This document shows, piece after piece, positions 1-6,563 of a stretch of DNA of 17,184 nucleotides. The stretch covers positions 1 to 17,184 of the forward strand of contig DFXC01000061.1 of assembly GCA_002383105.1 (NCBI GenBank), read 5' to 3'. The notes under the pieces were generated by a model, which made no database searches, was not told where the DNA came from, and saw nothing but the letters and a program-made list of their open reading frames with translations. Both the position numbers and the translations under genes were made by a program. Source of the DNA: Hyphomicrobiaceae bacterium UBA4118. Lineage in GTDB: Bacteria; Pseudomonadota; Alphaproteobacteria; Rhizobiales; Methyloligellaceae. The number at the start of each line of letters is the position of its first letter. Position 1 is the first letter of the stretch.

Positions 1-93
1 CGCGAGCGCCGGGCGTGGGGAGATGCAGAGTGCGGCAATAAGCGCCAATGCGGCGAGGACGAGAGGCGCTGCTTCCGCCTTGGGCTCATCCAT
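1..93 (-). CDS. Start of an exported protein, cut by window edge
   Basis: The first 31 codons of a minus-strand gene run off the left edge. They encode a short charged start (MDEPKAE), a hydrophobic stretch rich in Ala and Leu, and an Ala-Leu-Ala ending that looks like a signal peptidase I site at about residues 29-31. The ATG at 93-91 is preceded by AAGGAAGG with 7 bases of spacing, a good ribosome binding site. An in-frame GTG lies directly before it. The n-region carries more acidic than basic residues, which is atypical for a signal peptide, so an N-terminal membrane anchor is also possible. The product cannot be identified from so little sequence. It is divergent from speD. Confidence 0.5.
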   Translation of the reverse strand, partial: MDEPKAEAAPLVLAALALIAALCISPRPALA

Positions 94-185
94 CACCGGA
101 CCTTCCTTGCGCTCTTGCCGGGCACTACCGCTCCCGATCGCGGCGACTCGTCGGCGCCTCGCCGAACCTCCTTGGGAAACTTTTT

Positions 186-206
186 TCGAGGTCATTTTGT
201 CCTCGA
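186..206. repeat. Small inverted repeat upstream of speD
   Basis: TCGAGG (186-191) and CCTCGA (201-206) form perfect 6-base arms around a 9-base spacer. The site lies in the 198-base divergent gap between the left-edge gene and speD, about 85 bases before the speD start. It could be an operator or a leader hairpin, or could be chance. No convincing sigma-70 promoter was found in this gap. Confidence 0.2.
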
Positions 207-291
207 GGCCAAAAACCTCTTGCATCGCTGGAACGTGGGTGTACATAGCGCCTCGTTTAGACTTGAACATCTGCTGGTTGGGGAGGACGCC

Positions 292-828
292 ATGTCCAGT
301 GACGCCCTCTTCCAATTGGGGATGGACTTGGATCATGGTTCAAGCACCGCCCAAACGGAAGAAAAGCATTCCCGGTGCCTCTCTCCTGACGGAGAGCGAC
401 GCAAGGACTTTTTCTGTGAGCGCGATGGGGTCCGCTATGCGGGCACTCATCTCATCATCGATCTCGTTCGGGCAGAGCGGCTCGACGACCTAGAGCACAT
501 CGAGCAGACGCTCAGACGATGTGTCGAGGTCGCGGGTGCGACGCTTCTGCACATCCACCTCCACCACTTCACCCCCAATGGCGGGGTATCGGGTGTTGCG
601 GTTCTCGCCGAATCGCACATCTCGATCCATAGCTGGCCGGAATACGGTTATGCCGCACTCGACGTGTTCATGTGCGGCCAGACCGATCCGCGGGCGGCTA
701 TCGATGTCCTGAAAGAGGCCTTCTCGCCTGGCAGGGTGGTGGTCAAGGAGCATATGCGCGGCAAGGAAATGAATCGATGGAACGCTGGGTCGAAGAGACG
801 CTCCACCGTGGCTTCCGTGTCCGCCTGA
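292..828 (+). CDS. speD: S-adenosylmethionine decarboxylase proenzyme
   Basis: SpeD decarboxylates S-adenosylmethionine to supply the aminopropyl donor for spermidine, in the cytoplasm. The 178-residue product has the self-cleavage motif ESHISIHSWPE. Ser108 after Glu107 would become the pyruvoyl group, and His113 and Cys128 sit 5 and 20 residues further on, the spacing of the Thermotoga-type (class 1B) enzyme (Ser63, His68, Cys83). GTHLIIDL (51-58) begins the conserved core. A poorly conserved extension of about 45 residues precedes it, making the protein longer than the usual 120-140 residues. The ATG at 292 was chosen because GGGGAGGA lies just before it. The frame is open back to 115, but that upstream part does not look like coding sequence. 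The last 17 codons and the stop overlap speE, so the C-terminal tail is non-family sequence. Confidence 0.92.
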   Translation: MSSDALFQLGMDLDHGSSTAQTEEKHSRCLSPDGERRKDFFCERDGVRYAGTHLIIDLVRAERLDDLEHIEQTLRRCVEVAGATLLHIHLHHFTPNGGVSGVAVLAESHISIHSWPEYGYAALDVFMCGQTDPRAAIDVLKEAFSPGRVVVKEHMRGKEMNRWNAGSKRRSTVASVSA

Positions 829-1631
829 AGGCAGACCGCGTTCTCTTCGATAGCGAGACCGAGCACCAGCGGCTCATCATCTTCGATAACGCCGATTTCG
901 GGCGGGTGATGATGCTCGACAACGTCGTTCAGGTCTCGACGGCGGATGAGTTCGTCTACCACGAGATGATGTCGCATGTGCCGCTCTTCGCCCATGGTCG
1001 GGCGAAGAGGGCCCTGATCGTAGGCGGCGGCGACGGCGGGGTGTTGCGTGAGGCGCTCAAGCATCCTGACCTTGAGCAGGTTACGCTGTGCGAGATCGAC
1101 CAGAGCGTCATCGATCTCTGCCGCGAGCATTTCCCGGACGTGTCGGCTGGTGCTTATGACGATCCGCGCACGCGCATCGTCATCGCCGACGGCACCAAAT
1201 TCGTGGCCGTGACGAACGAGCGCTTCGATGTGATTTTGGTCGATTCGACCGACCCGATAGGACCGGGCGCCGTGCTCTTTACCAAGGAATTCTATACGGA
1301 CTGCCGGCGCTGCCTCGCGCCGGGAGGCCTGCTCGTCACCCAGAACGGGCTGCCCTTCCTCCAGGCTCCTGAGCTGAAGCAAAGCATCGGGTACTTCTGC
1401 GAGCTGTTCGACGATGCCTTCGCCTATCTCGCCACCACGCCGAGCTATTTTGGCGGGCCGATGTCGTATGGCTGGGCCACCGACGACGTGGACTTGCGGC
1501 ATCTCCGCCACGACGCCATCGAGCGGCGCTACGCCGATGCCGGTGCCTTCCCGACGCGCTACTGGCGCCCCGACGTCCATGTCGCGGCCTTCGCGTTGCC
1601 CACCTATGTGCGGGAATTGGTCGAGGGGTAA
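777..1631 (+). CDS. speE: Spermidine synthase (polyamine aminopropyltransferase)
   Basis: SpeE transfers the aminopropyl group from decarboxylated SAM to putrescine, giving spermidine and methylthioadenosine. The 284-residue length matches the E. coli enzyme (about 288). Visible motifs are YHEMMSHVPL (61-70), the nucleotide-binding loop GGGDGG (83-88), the acidic active-site segment DSTDPIGPG (156-164, with Asp156 and Asp159) and QNGLPFLQ near residue 195. The ATG at 777 follows AAGGAAA at 763-769 and gives the usual family N-terminus; the frame is open further upstream only because it overlaps speD. The 52-base overlap with speD suggests translational coupling. The gene ends 3 bases from the convergent phosphofructokinase gene. 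Confidence 0.93.
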   Translation: MERWVEETLHRGFRVRLKADRVLFDSETEHQRLIIFDNADFGRVMMLDNVVQVSTADEFVYHEMMSHVPLFAHGRAKRALIVGGGDGGVLREALKHPDLEQVTLCEIDQSVIDLCREHFPDVSAGAYDDPRTRIVIADGTKFVAVTNERFDVILVDSTDPIGPGAVLFTKEFYTDCRRCLAPGGLLVTQNGLPFLQAPELKQSIGYFCELFDDAFAYLATTPSYFGGPMSYGWATDDVDLRHLRHDAIERRYADAGAFPTRYWRPDVHVAAFALPTYVRELVEG

Positions 1632-1634
1632 CGC

Positions 1635-2891
1635 CTACAGCTTCTGAAGCTTCGGCAGCTCGCCCACCAGCGGGCGGCAGTAGGCGTGGAAGACGGCGCT
1701 CACGTCGTTAGACCCTAAGATGAACTCAGCCGGCACATGCCGCGTGCGGTGTGCCACCGCCGACAAATCCGCGCGCGCGCATTCGCTCCGATAGGCGTCA
1801 AGCGCGTTGCTGGTGCGCACGATGATCACCGAGGCATGTGCCTCGCCCCCGGCGGCAAGCTCTGCGGCATAGCGGCCGACGGCGCGCGCCTCTTCAGAAT
1901 CGACAGGCGAGGGGTGCGGCCAGCAGCGCTGGATATAGCCGAAGGTGTCGGCGCGGACGCGCGGGGCCTTGCCGCCTTTCGGCGTCAGTCCTGACTTGAC
2001 GAGATCGGCGAGCCCGTCCCCAAGCGTGCCGGTCCCTGAGAGTTGCACATTGCCATGGGCGTCCACCTCGCCAGCCACGCGCATCAGCTTCGGCCCGATC
2101 TCGGCGCCCGTCTCGTCGCGGATGCCTTCGCTCACGGCGATCTGGCAGCGCCCGAGCTTGGCGTAGACCGCCTCGACATCGGCGAGGAAGGCGTCGGTCG
2201 AGAACGGCACCTCAGGCAGGTAGATGAGATGCGGCGCTGGCCGGTCCGCGGGCGCCGCGCCAGTGCTCGCTTGCCCGCGGGCAAGCGAAGCGGCCGCCGT
2301 GAGGAAACCCGCGTTCCGCCCCATGATGACGTTGATCTTGATGCCGCCGAGACTGGCATTGTCGAGCGCGTCTCCCATGAGCGCGAGGCTCACGAATCGC
2401 GCGGCTGAGGGGAAGCCCGGCGTGTGGTCGTTCTCCAGGAGATCGTTGTCGATGGTCTTCGGCACATGGAAGCAGCGGAGCTCATAGCCGGCGGCTGCCG
2501 CCATCTCGCTGACGATGCGGCAGGTGTCGGCCGAATCGTTGCCGCCGATATAGAAAAAATAGCGGATGTCGTTCGCCCGGGCGCCCGCGAGGATCCTCTC
2601 GCAATAGGCCTCGTCGGGCTTGTCGCGGGTGGAGCCAAGGGCGGCTGATGGCGTCCGGGCGATGGCTTCGAGCTTCGCCGCGTTGATCCCGGTGAGATCG
2701 ACCAGCCCGTCGGAGCCTGACTTCACCAGCCCGCGCACGCCGTGGCGCATGCCGAGGATGCGCTTCACCTTGCCGGAGGCGGCAAGGCCCGCTTTCAGGC
2801 CTTCGACGACGCCGGCGAGCGATTGGTTGATGACGGCGGTCGGGCCGCCGGATTGGCCGATGGCCGCATTGCCGGAAGGAAGATCAGGCAC
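1635..2891 (-). CDS. pfp: Pyrophosphate-type 6-phosphofructokinase
   Basis: Phosphofructokinase-family enzyme of 418 residues, probably the reversible PPi-dependent form (fructose 6-phosphate + PPi to fructose 1,6-bisphosphate + Pi). Motifs numbered from the chosen start: IGQSGGPTAVINQS (11-24, phosphoryl donor loop), GGNDSAD (116-122), PKTIDND (144-150, catalytic Asp pair) and MGRNAG (190-195, substrate binding). The Asp in GGNDS and the Lys in PKTIDND are at the two positions that separate PPi enzymes from ATP enzymes, which have Gly at both. The first Asp of the usual GGDDS is Asn here. The GTG at 2891 was chosen because GGAG lies 8 bases upstream; the frame also stays open to a TTG at 2951 with unconvincing extra residues. 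Donor specificity is inferred from motifs only. Confidence 0.85.
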   Translation of the reverse strand: MPDLPSGNAAIGQSGGPTAVINQSLAGVVEGLKAGLAASGKVKRILGMRHGVRGLVKSGSDGLVDLTGINAAKLEAIARTPSAALGSTRDKPDEAYCERILAGARANDIRYFFYIGGNDSADTCRIVSEMAAAAGYELRCFHVPKTIDNDLLENDHTPGFPSAARFVSLALMGDALDNASLGGIKINVIMGRNAGFLTAAASLARGQASTGAAPADRPAPHLIYLPEVPFSTDAFLADVEAVYAKLGRCQIAVSEGIRDETGAEIGPKLMRVAGEVDAHGNVQLSGTGTLGDGLADLVKSGLTPKGGKAPRVRADTFGYIQRCWPHPSPVDSEEARAVGRYAAELAAGGEAHASVIIVRTSNALDAYRSECARADLSAVAHRTRHVPAEFILGSNDVSAVFHAYCRPLVGELPKLQKL

Positions 2892-2899
2892 GCTTGTGA

Positions 2900-2903
2900 C
2901 TCC
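2900..2903 (-). promoter_or_regulatory. Ribosome binding site deciding the pfp start
   Basis: On the minus strand GGAG lies 8 bases before the GTG at 2891-2889. The alternative TTG at 2951 has no comparable site. This places the start directly before the conserved GNAAIGQSGG region. Confidence 0.5.
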
Positions 2904-3004
2904 ATGTTGCGTGAGCGGGCGACAATGCCCCGGAGGATTGGTCTGACGCAAGGGAGCGCGGTGGGCCGATGACTGTTGGGGTCAACGCTCGGTCCCCAGC
3001 GCCC

Positions 3005-3256
3005 TCAAGATGAGCTTGGACGGCCCTTCAACATGCCGGCAATAGAGAGGTCCTCGTCGACACTGGGCCAATGGATGCCCATTGGCATGATCTCATAATC
3101 CGCGCGATCGGCTGCGGATGCCCTCAACAGCCGTGGGTACCATTTAAGCGGGGTTACGATCTTACGTCCGTCGGCCAGTGTGACGATCAAATCGGCCGTC
3201 GTGAACTCCACCGACGTTGCTTGCAAGTCACCCACCTCAATCTCCAAAGTAGTCAT
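3005..3256 (-). CDS. DUF2442 family protein, second gene of a DUF4160-DUF2442 pair (copy A)
   Basis: An 83-residue soluble protein with the classic DUF2442 pattern: a beta-rich N-terminus, DGRKI (about 29-33) followed by PLKWYPRLL (36-44), then HWPSVDEDLSIAGMLKG towards the C-terminus. The ATG at 3256 has GGAAG upstream and overlaps the end of the DUF4160 gene by 20 bases, so the two are probably translated together. DUF2442 has no established biochemical function. The small size, overlapping gene order and occurrence behind unrelated genes resemble a toxin-antitoxin pair, but that is inference. Base composition is lower in GC than the neighbouring egt genes, consistent with transfer. A weak hairpin (TGGGG/CCCCA arms, 2977-2998) follows the stop. 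See copy B at 15711-15980. Confidence 0.8.
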   Translation of the reverse strand: MTTLEIEVGDLQATSVEFTTADLIVTLADGRKIVTPLKWYPRLLRASAADRADYEIMPMGIHWPSVDEDLSIAGMLKGRPSSS

Positions 3257-3473
3257 GCCAGGCTTCCAGAACGTCGTTCCGATGTGCTTCCAAGTGGCGG
3301 ATGATACCGCTGAGTTCGTGTGCCGGGAAACGGAAGTTGACCGTAACGGTCATGTCGCTCAGCCAAATTTTGGCCTCACGGTCGGCCGAACGGACATGAA
3401 GATGCGGTGGCTCATCGCCCTCATTGGAATAGAAGAAGGCTCGATGGCGGGCCCAGCGCAGCACGGTGGGCAT
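3237..3473 (-). CDS. DUF4160 family protein, first gene of the pair (copy A)
   Basis: A 78-residue protein with the DUF4160 signature: N-terminal MPTVLRW, an aromatic strand FFYSNEGDEPPHLHV with a paired-His HLHV motif (24-27), then AKIWL (34-38) and a C-terminal helix ending EAWHDYFGD. These are the most conserved blocks of the family. The gene starts 27 bases after the egtD stop on the same strand, so it may be read through from the egt operon. Its 3' end overlaps the DUF2442 gene by 20 bases. A purine-rich GGGGGA stretch lies before the ATG. Function is unknown; which partner would be toxin or antitoxin, if either, cannot be told from the sequence. Confidence 0.8.
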   Translation of the reverse strand: MPTVLRWARHRAFFYSNEGDEPPHLHVRSADREAKIWLSDMTVTVNFRFPAHELSGIIRHLEAHRNDVLEAWHDYFGD

Positions 3474-3500
3474 CCCGGTCCCCCACAGTTGAACGCCTTC

Positions 3501-4499
3501 TCATAAACGCAGCAGATGCAGGCTGAAGAGGCGGTCGGGGTCGGTCCAGGCCCTGACCGGGCGCCAGCCCGAGGCGCGCGCCAGAGCTTGGAACTCGGCC
3601 ACCGTGTATTTGTGCGAGTTCTCGGTGTGGATGCGCTCGCCCTCGGCGAAGGTGAACGCGCGGCCCTGCACGCGCACGGTCTGGTCGCTGAGGCTAACGA
3701 GACACATCTCGATGCGGCCCTCTGCCTCGTTATAGACGGCGTCATGGGCGAAGCGGGTCAGGTCGAAATCGCCGTCGAGCTCGCGATTGATGCGGGCGAG
3801 CAGATTGAGATTGAAGGCGGCCGTCACGCCACGCCGGTCGTTATAGGCGGGGATGAGGATCGAGACGGGCTTCTTGAGGTCGACGCCTAGTAGAAAGGCG
3901 CTGCCTTTACCGAGCAGTCGCGCGGCATTGGCGAGGAAGGCATCTGCCTCGGCGTGGCTGAGATTGCCGATGGTCGAGCCCGAGAAGAAGCCGAGCTTCC
4001 GGCGCCTCTGCGCGGCCTTGGGCAGGTCCCGTGTCTTGGTGAAGTCGGCAATGAGCGGCAGGATGGGGAGGCCTTCGTGCTGCTCGGACAGCCACCCCGC
4101 CGCCTCTCTCAGGCTCTCGGCGGCAATGTCGATGGGGATATAGGCGGACACCTTGGCAAGCGCGCCGATCAGGAGGCTCGTCTTGCGGCTCGACCCCGAT
4201 CCGAACTCGATCAGGACGCGGCCAGCGCCGACCATGCGCGCGATCTCGGCGCGATGGGTCTCGAGCAACGCCGTCTCGGCGCGGGTCGGGTAATACTCTT
4301 CGAGCTTGGTGATCTCCTCGAAAAGTTCGGAGCCGACCGCGTCATAGAAGAACCGGCAGGGGATGCTGCGCCGTTCCCGCGCCAAGCCGGACAGCACGGC
4401 TTCCGCAAAGTCGTCGCGGGCGGCCTCGTGCTTGGCGCGCAAGGCCTCGGAAGGAGCAAGCTGGCCCGCAGGCAGCTGAAGCGAGATGTCGCCCTCCAT
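3501..4499 (-). CDS. egtD: L-histidine N-alpha-methyltransferase (ergothioneine synthesis)
   Basis: EgtD methylates the alpha-amino group of histidine three times with SAM to give hercynine, the first step of ergothioneine synthesis. The 332-residue product has the family blocks in order: CRFFYDAVGSELFEEI (48-63), YYPTRAE (69-75), the SAM-binding loop EFGSGSSRKT (98-107), FFSGSTIGNL (171-180), PAYNDRRGVTAAFNLNLL (217-234) and IHTENSHKYT (290-299), the last including the histidine-binding Glu/Ser region known from the mycobacterial enzyme. Length fits the family (about 320). Its ATG shares one base with the egtB stop (TGATG), a coupled arrangement. Copy A of the DUF4160-DUF2442 pair follows after 27 bases. 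Confidence 0.94.
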   Translation of the reverse strand: MEGDISLQLPAGQLAPSEALRAKHEAARDDFAEAVLSGLARERRSIPCRFFYDAVGSELFEEITKLEEYYPTRAETALLETHRAEIARMVGAGRVLIEFGSGSSRKTSLLIGALAKVSAYIPIDIAAESLREAAGWLSEQHEGLPILPLIADFTKTRDLPKAAQRRRKLGFFSGSTIGNLSHAEADAFLANAARLLGKGSAFLLGVDLKKPVSILIPAYNDRRGVTAAFNLNLLARINRELDGDFDLTRFAHDAVYNEAEGRIEMCLVSLSDQTVRVQGRAFTFAEGERIHTENSHKYTVAEFQALARASGWRPVRAWTDPDRLFSLHLLRL

Positions 4500-5788
4500 C
4501 AGGCCTCGCCGGCCAGTCTGAGCCCCATGAACTGCCAGCGCTGATGGGGATAGAAGAAATTGCGATAGGTCCGCCGCACATGGCCCTCAGGCGTCACGCA
4601 GGAGCCGCCCCTGAGCACGAACTGATTGCACATGAACTTGCCGTTATACTCGCCCACGGCGCCCGGTGCGGCCTTGAAGCCGGGATAGGGCAGGTAGGCG
4701 CTCCCCGTCCATTCCCAGACGTCGCCGAACATCTGTTGCAGCCCGCCGCCGGGCTTGGCAATCGGCCGCAAATGCGCCTCGCCCAGCATGCGGCCCTGAA
4801 GCGGAACGCTTGCCGCCGCCACCTCCCATTCGAACTCCGTGGGCAAACGGTATCCAGCCCAGCGGGCGAAGGCGTCGGCCTCGTAATAGCTCACATGGGT
4901 GACGGGAGCGGCCGGATCGACCGGCCTGAAGCCTGACAGGCTCATCTGCATATAGCCGCCGTCGGCCTTCTCGAGATAGAGCGGCCCCTGCCAGTCCTGG
5001 GTGCGGACCGTGTTCCAGCCGTCGGCGAGCCAGAGCGTGGGCGCGCGGTAGCCGCCGTCCTCGATGAATTGGACCCACTCGGCGTTGGTCACGCAGCGAG
5101 AGGCAAGCTTGAAGGGACGGAGAAGCACCTCGTGAAGCGGCCCCTCGTTGTCGTAGGCGAAGCCCGCCCCGTCATGTCCCACGTCGAAAATCCCGCCGTC
5201 GAAAGAGACGAAGTCGAGCGCCGCCGCATCGCCCACGCCGACGCCAGGGCTTGCCTGCCGGTAGGCGGGCTTGAGCGGCCCGGCAGCGAACAGGCTCAAA
5301 ATATCGGTAAGCAACAGCTCCTGATGCTGCTGCTCGTGATTGATGCCGAGCTCGATAAGTTCCGCCGCCTCAGGCGGAAGTGGCGTGTCGAACAGGCGGT
5401 CGAGCGCCTCATCGACCGAAGCGCGATAGGCGCGCACCTCATGGCCGGAGGGCCGCGTGAGCAATCCGCGCTTCGGCCGCGGGTGCCTGGGGCCGACGCT
5501 CTCGTAATAGGAATTGAAGCAGTACTCGAAGCGCTCGTCGAACACGCGATAGCCGGGCAGGAAGCGCTTCAGCACGAAAGCCTCGAAGAACCAGGTGGTG
5601 TGGGCGAGATGCCACTTGGTCGGGCTCGCATCGTCCATGGCCTGGACGACCTGGTCCTCGTCGCTCAAAGGGCTCGCAAGCCCGGTGGAGAGCGCCCTCG
5701 TCTCGATCAGGCGGTCGCGTAAGGAGGACGGTTCCGAATTGATGTGTCGCTTGGGCTTGGCGAGGGCGGCGTTCCTGAGGCTCATCAT
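4499..5788 (-). CDS. egtB: Ergothioneine biosynthesis sulfoxide synthase
   Basis: Non-haem iron enzyme joining hercynine to a thiol substrate (cysteine or gamma-glutamylcysteine) with oxygen to form the sulfoxide precursor of ergothioneine. An N-terminal DinB-like domain supplies the iron ligands: WHLAHTTWFFE (His63) and NHEQQHQE (His151, His155). The C-terminal half is the formylglycine-enzyme-like fold, with RLPTEFEWE, GDVWEWTGS and the closing VLRGGSC...RRTYRNFFYP..RWQFMGLRLA. Length (about 429) is normal. FNSYYESVG carries two adjacent tyrosines (94-95), matching the position described for the cysteine-using EgtB of Chloracidobacterium. No egtA or egtC is present nearby. Three starts lie in a row (GTG 5791, ATG 5788, ATG 5785) behind GAGGGA, so the start is uncertain by one or two codons. 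First gene of egtB-egtD, divergent from mmcB. Confidence 0.93.
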   Translation of the reverse strand: MMSLRNAALAKPKRHINSEPSSLRDRLIETRALSTGLASPLSDEDQVVQAMDDASPTKWHLAHTTWFFEAFVLKRFLPGYRVFDERFEYCFNSYYESVGPRHPRPKRGLLTRPSGHEVRAYRASVDEALDRLFDTPLPPEAAELIELGINHEQQHQELLLTDILSLFAAGPLKPAYRQASPGVGVGDAAALDFVSFDGGIFDVGHDGAGFAYDNEGPLHEVLLRPFKLASRCVTNAEWVQFIEDGGYRAPTLWLADGWNTVRTQDWQGPLYLEKADGGYMQMSLSGFRPVDPAAPVTHVSYYEADAFARWAGYRLPTEFEWEVAAASVPLQGRMLGEAHLRPIAKPGGGLQQMFGDVWEWTGSAYLPYPGFKAAPGAVGEYNGKFMCNQFVLRGGSCVTPEGHVRRTYRNFFYPHQRWQFMGLRLAGEA

Positions 5789-5937
5789 CACTCCCTCGGC
5801 TCGGGCCCTGTTGCTCGAAGAAAGCCCGGATGCGCCGAGCCGACTTCACGCCCTGCACCCAACGCGAGATTTACCACCTTGTTCCGCCACGCGGAATGCT
5901 TAACCATGCACAACTCTGTGAGGGATTTGATTTCGCT

Positions 5938-5941
5938 GGAG
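5938..5941 (+). promoter_or_regulatory. Ribosome binding site deciding the mmcB start
   Basis: GGAG lies 6 bases before the GTG at 5948. The upstream in-frame ATG at 5906 lacks a comparable site, so the GTG is preferred. Confidence 0.4.
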
Positions 5942-5947
5942 TGTTCA

Positions 5948-6436
5948 GTGCTGGAAACCGATACCGATCAGACAGACCCGCTTCGGCCCTTCGACGGACG
6001 GCAATCGGAGGTCGCCGCCGAGCTACAGCGCGGCGTCTGCCGGGCCTTCCGCGCGCGCGGCCATTCGGTGGTCACCGAGCTTTCCCTGGCCAACGGCCGG
6101 CGCGCCGACGTGGTCGCCCTGTCGCCGGGCGGCGACGTCCTCATCGTCGAGATCAAGTCCTGCCTTCTCGATTACCGAAGCGATGCCAAGTGGCAGGACT
6201 ATCTCTCCTATTGCGACCGCTTGTATTTCGCGGTGGCCTCGGACTTCCTGTGCGAGGTCATTCCCGTCGCGGCCGGGCTCATCCTCGCCGACCGCTACGG
6301 TGCCGAGCTGATGCGCGAGCCAATCGAGGAGCGGCTCTCGGCTGCGCGCCGTAAGGCCATGATGCTGTGCTTCGCCCGCGCCGCGGCGCTGAGGCTTCAG
6401 CGCCACCTCGATCCCGGCTGCGGCTTCGAGATTTAG
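5948..6436 (+). CDS. mmcB: MmcB family DNA repair protein
   Basis: A 162-residue protein of the MmcB family (PF06319, COG5321), named for mitomycin C sensitivity in Caulobacter and thought to act in repair of DNA crosslinks or stalled forks. The fold is PD-(D/E)XK nuclease-like. Visible candidate active-site residues are Glu44, Asp54 in GRRADVVAL, and Glu68-x-Lys70 in LIVEIKS. The following KWQDYLSYCDRLYFAV and the helical C-terminus AARRKAMMLCFARAAALRLQ are typical of the family. Start chosen at GTG 5948 from its ribosome binding site; ATG 5906 would add 14 residues. Divergent from egtB across about 160 bases and convergent with regA. A LexA-type operator was looked for in the upstream gap but not recognised. 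Confidence 0.85.
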   Translation: MLETDTDQTDPLRPFDGRQSEVAAELQRGVCRAFRARGHSVVTELSLANGRRADVVALSPGGDVLIVEIKSCLLDYRSDAKWQDYLSYCDRLYFAVASDFLCEVIPVAAGLILADRYGAELMREPIEERLSAARRKAMMLCFARAAALRLQRHLDPGCGFEI

Positions 6437-6450
6437 GCAGAAGCCGAAGG

Positions 6451-6529
6451 CGTCGTTCCGGCGCAAGCCGGAATCCAGCGCGTAAAGCGCGAACAAAAAA
6501 ACTGGATACCGGCTTTCGCCGGTATGACG
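6451..6529. repeat. Palindromic intergenic repeat between mmcB and regA
   Basis: A 79-base element made of two inverted arms of about 28 bases: 6451-6478 (beginning CGTCGTTCCGGCGCAAGCCGG) and 6502-6529 (ending CCGGCTTTCGCCGGTATGACG). The arms match as reverse complements with about four mismatches. Each arm also forms its own hairpin with a CCGGC/GCCGG stem. Elements with this CGTCATTCCGGCGAAAGCCGGAATCCAG-like consensus occur dispersed in many proteobacterial genomes. It sits in the gap between two convergent genes, where its RNA hairpins could end transcription from both sides. Only this copy was found in the window. Confidence 0.8.
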
Positions 6530-6563
6530 AGTCAAAGGCAGTTCCGATAGAACCGGGATGGCG

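Noticed and set aside
115..291. Upstream extension of speD to an ATG at 115
   Set aside because: The added 59 residues do not resemble SpeD, the stretch is a divergent intergenic region, and the ATG at 292 has a good ribosome binding site.
94..291. A riboswitch or polyamine-responsive leader before speD
   Set aside because: Only a 6-base inverted repeat is visible; no known SAM-II or other riboswitch consensus could be recognised.
648..1580. 310-codon open frame antisense to speE
   Set aside because: It mirrors the codon pattern of a GC-rich gene on the other strand and its protein has no family features; speE motifs are unmistakable.
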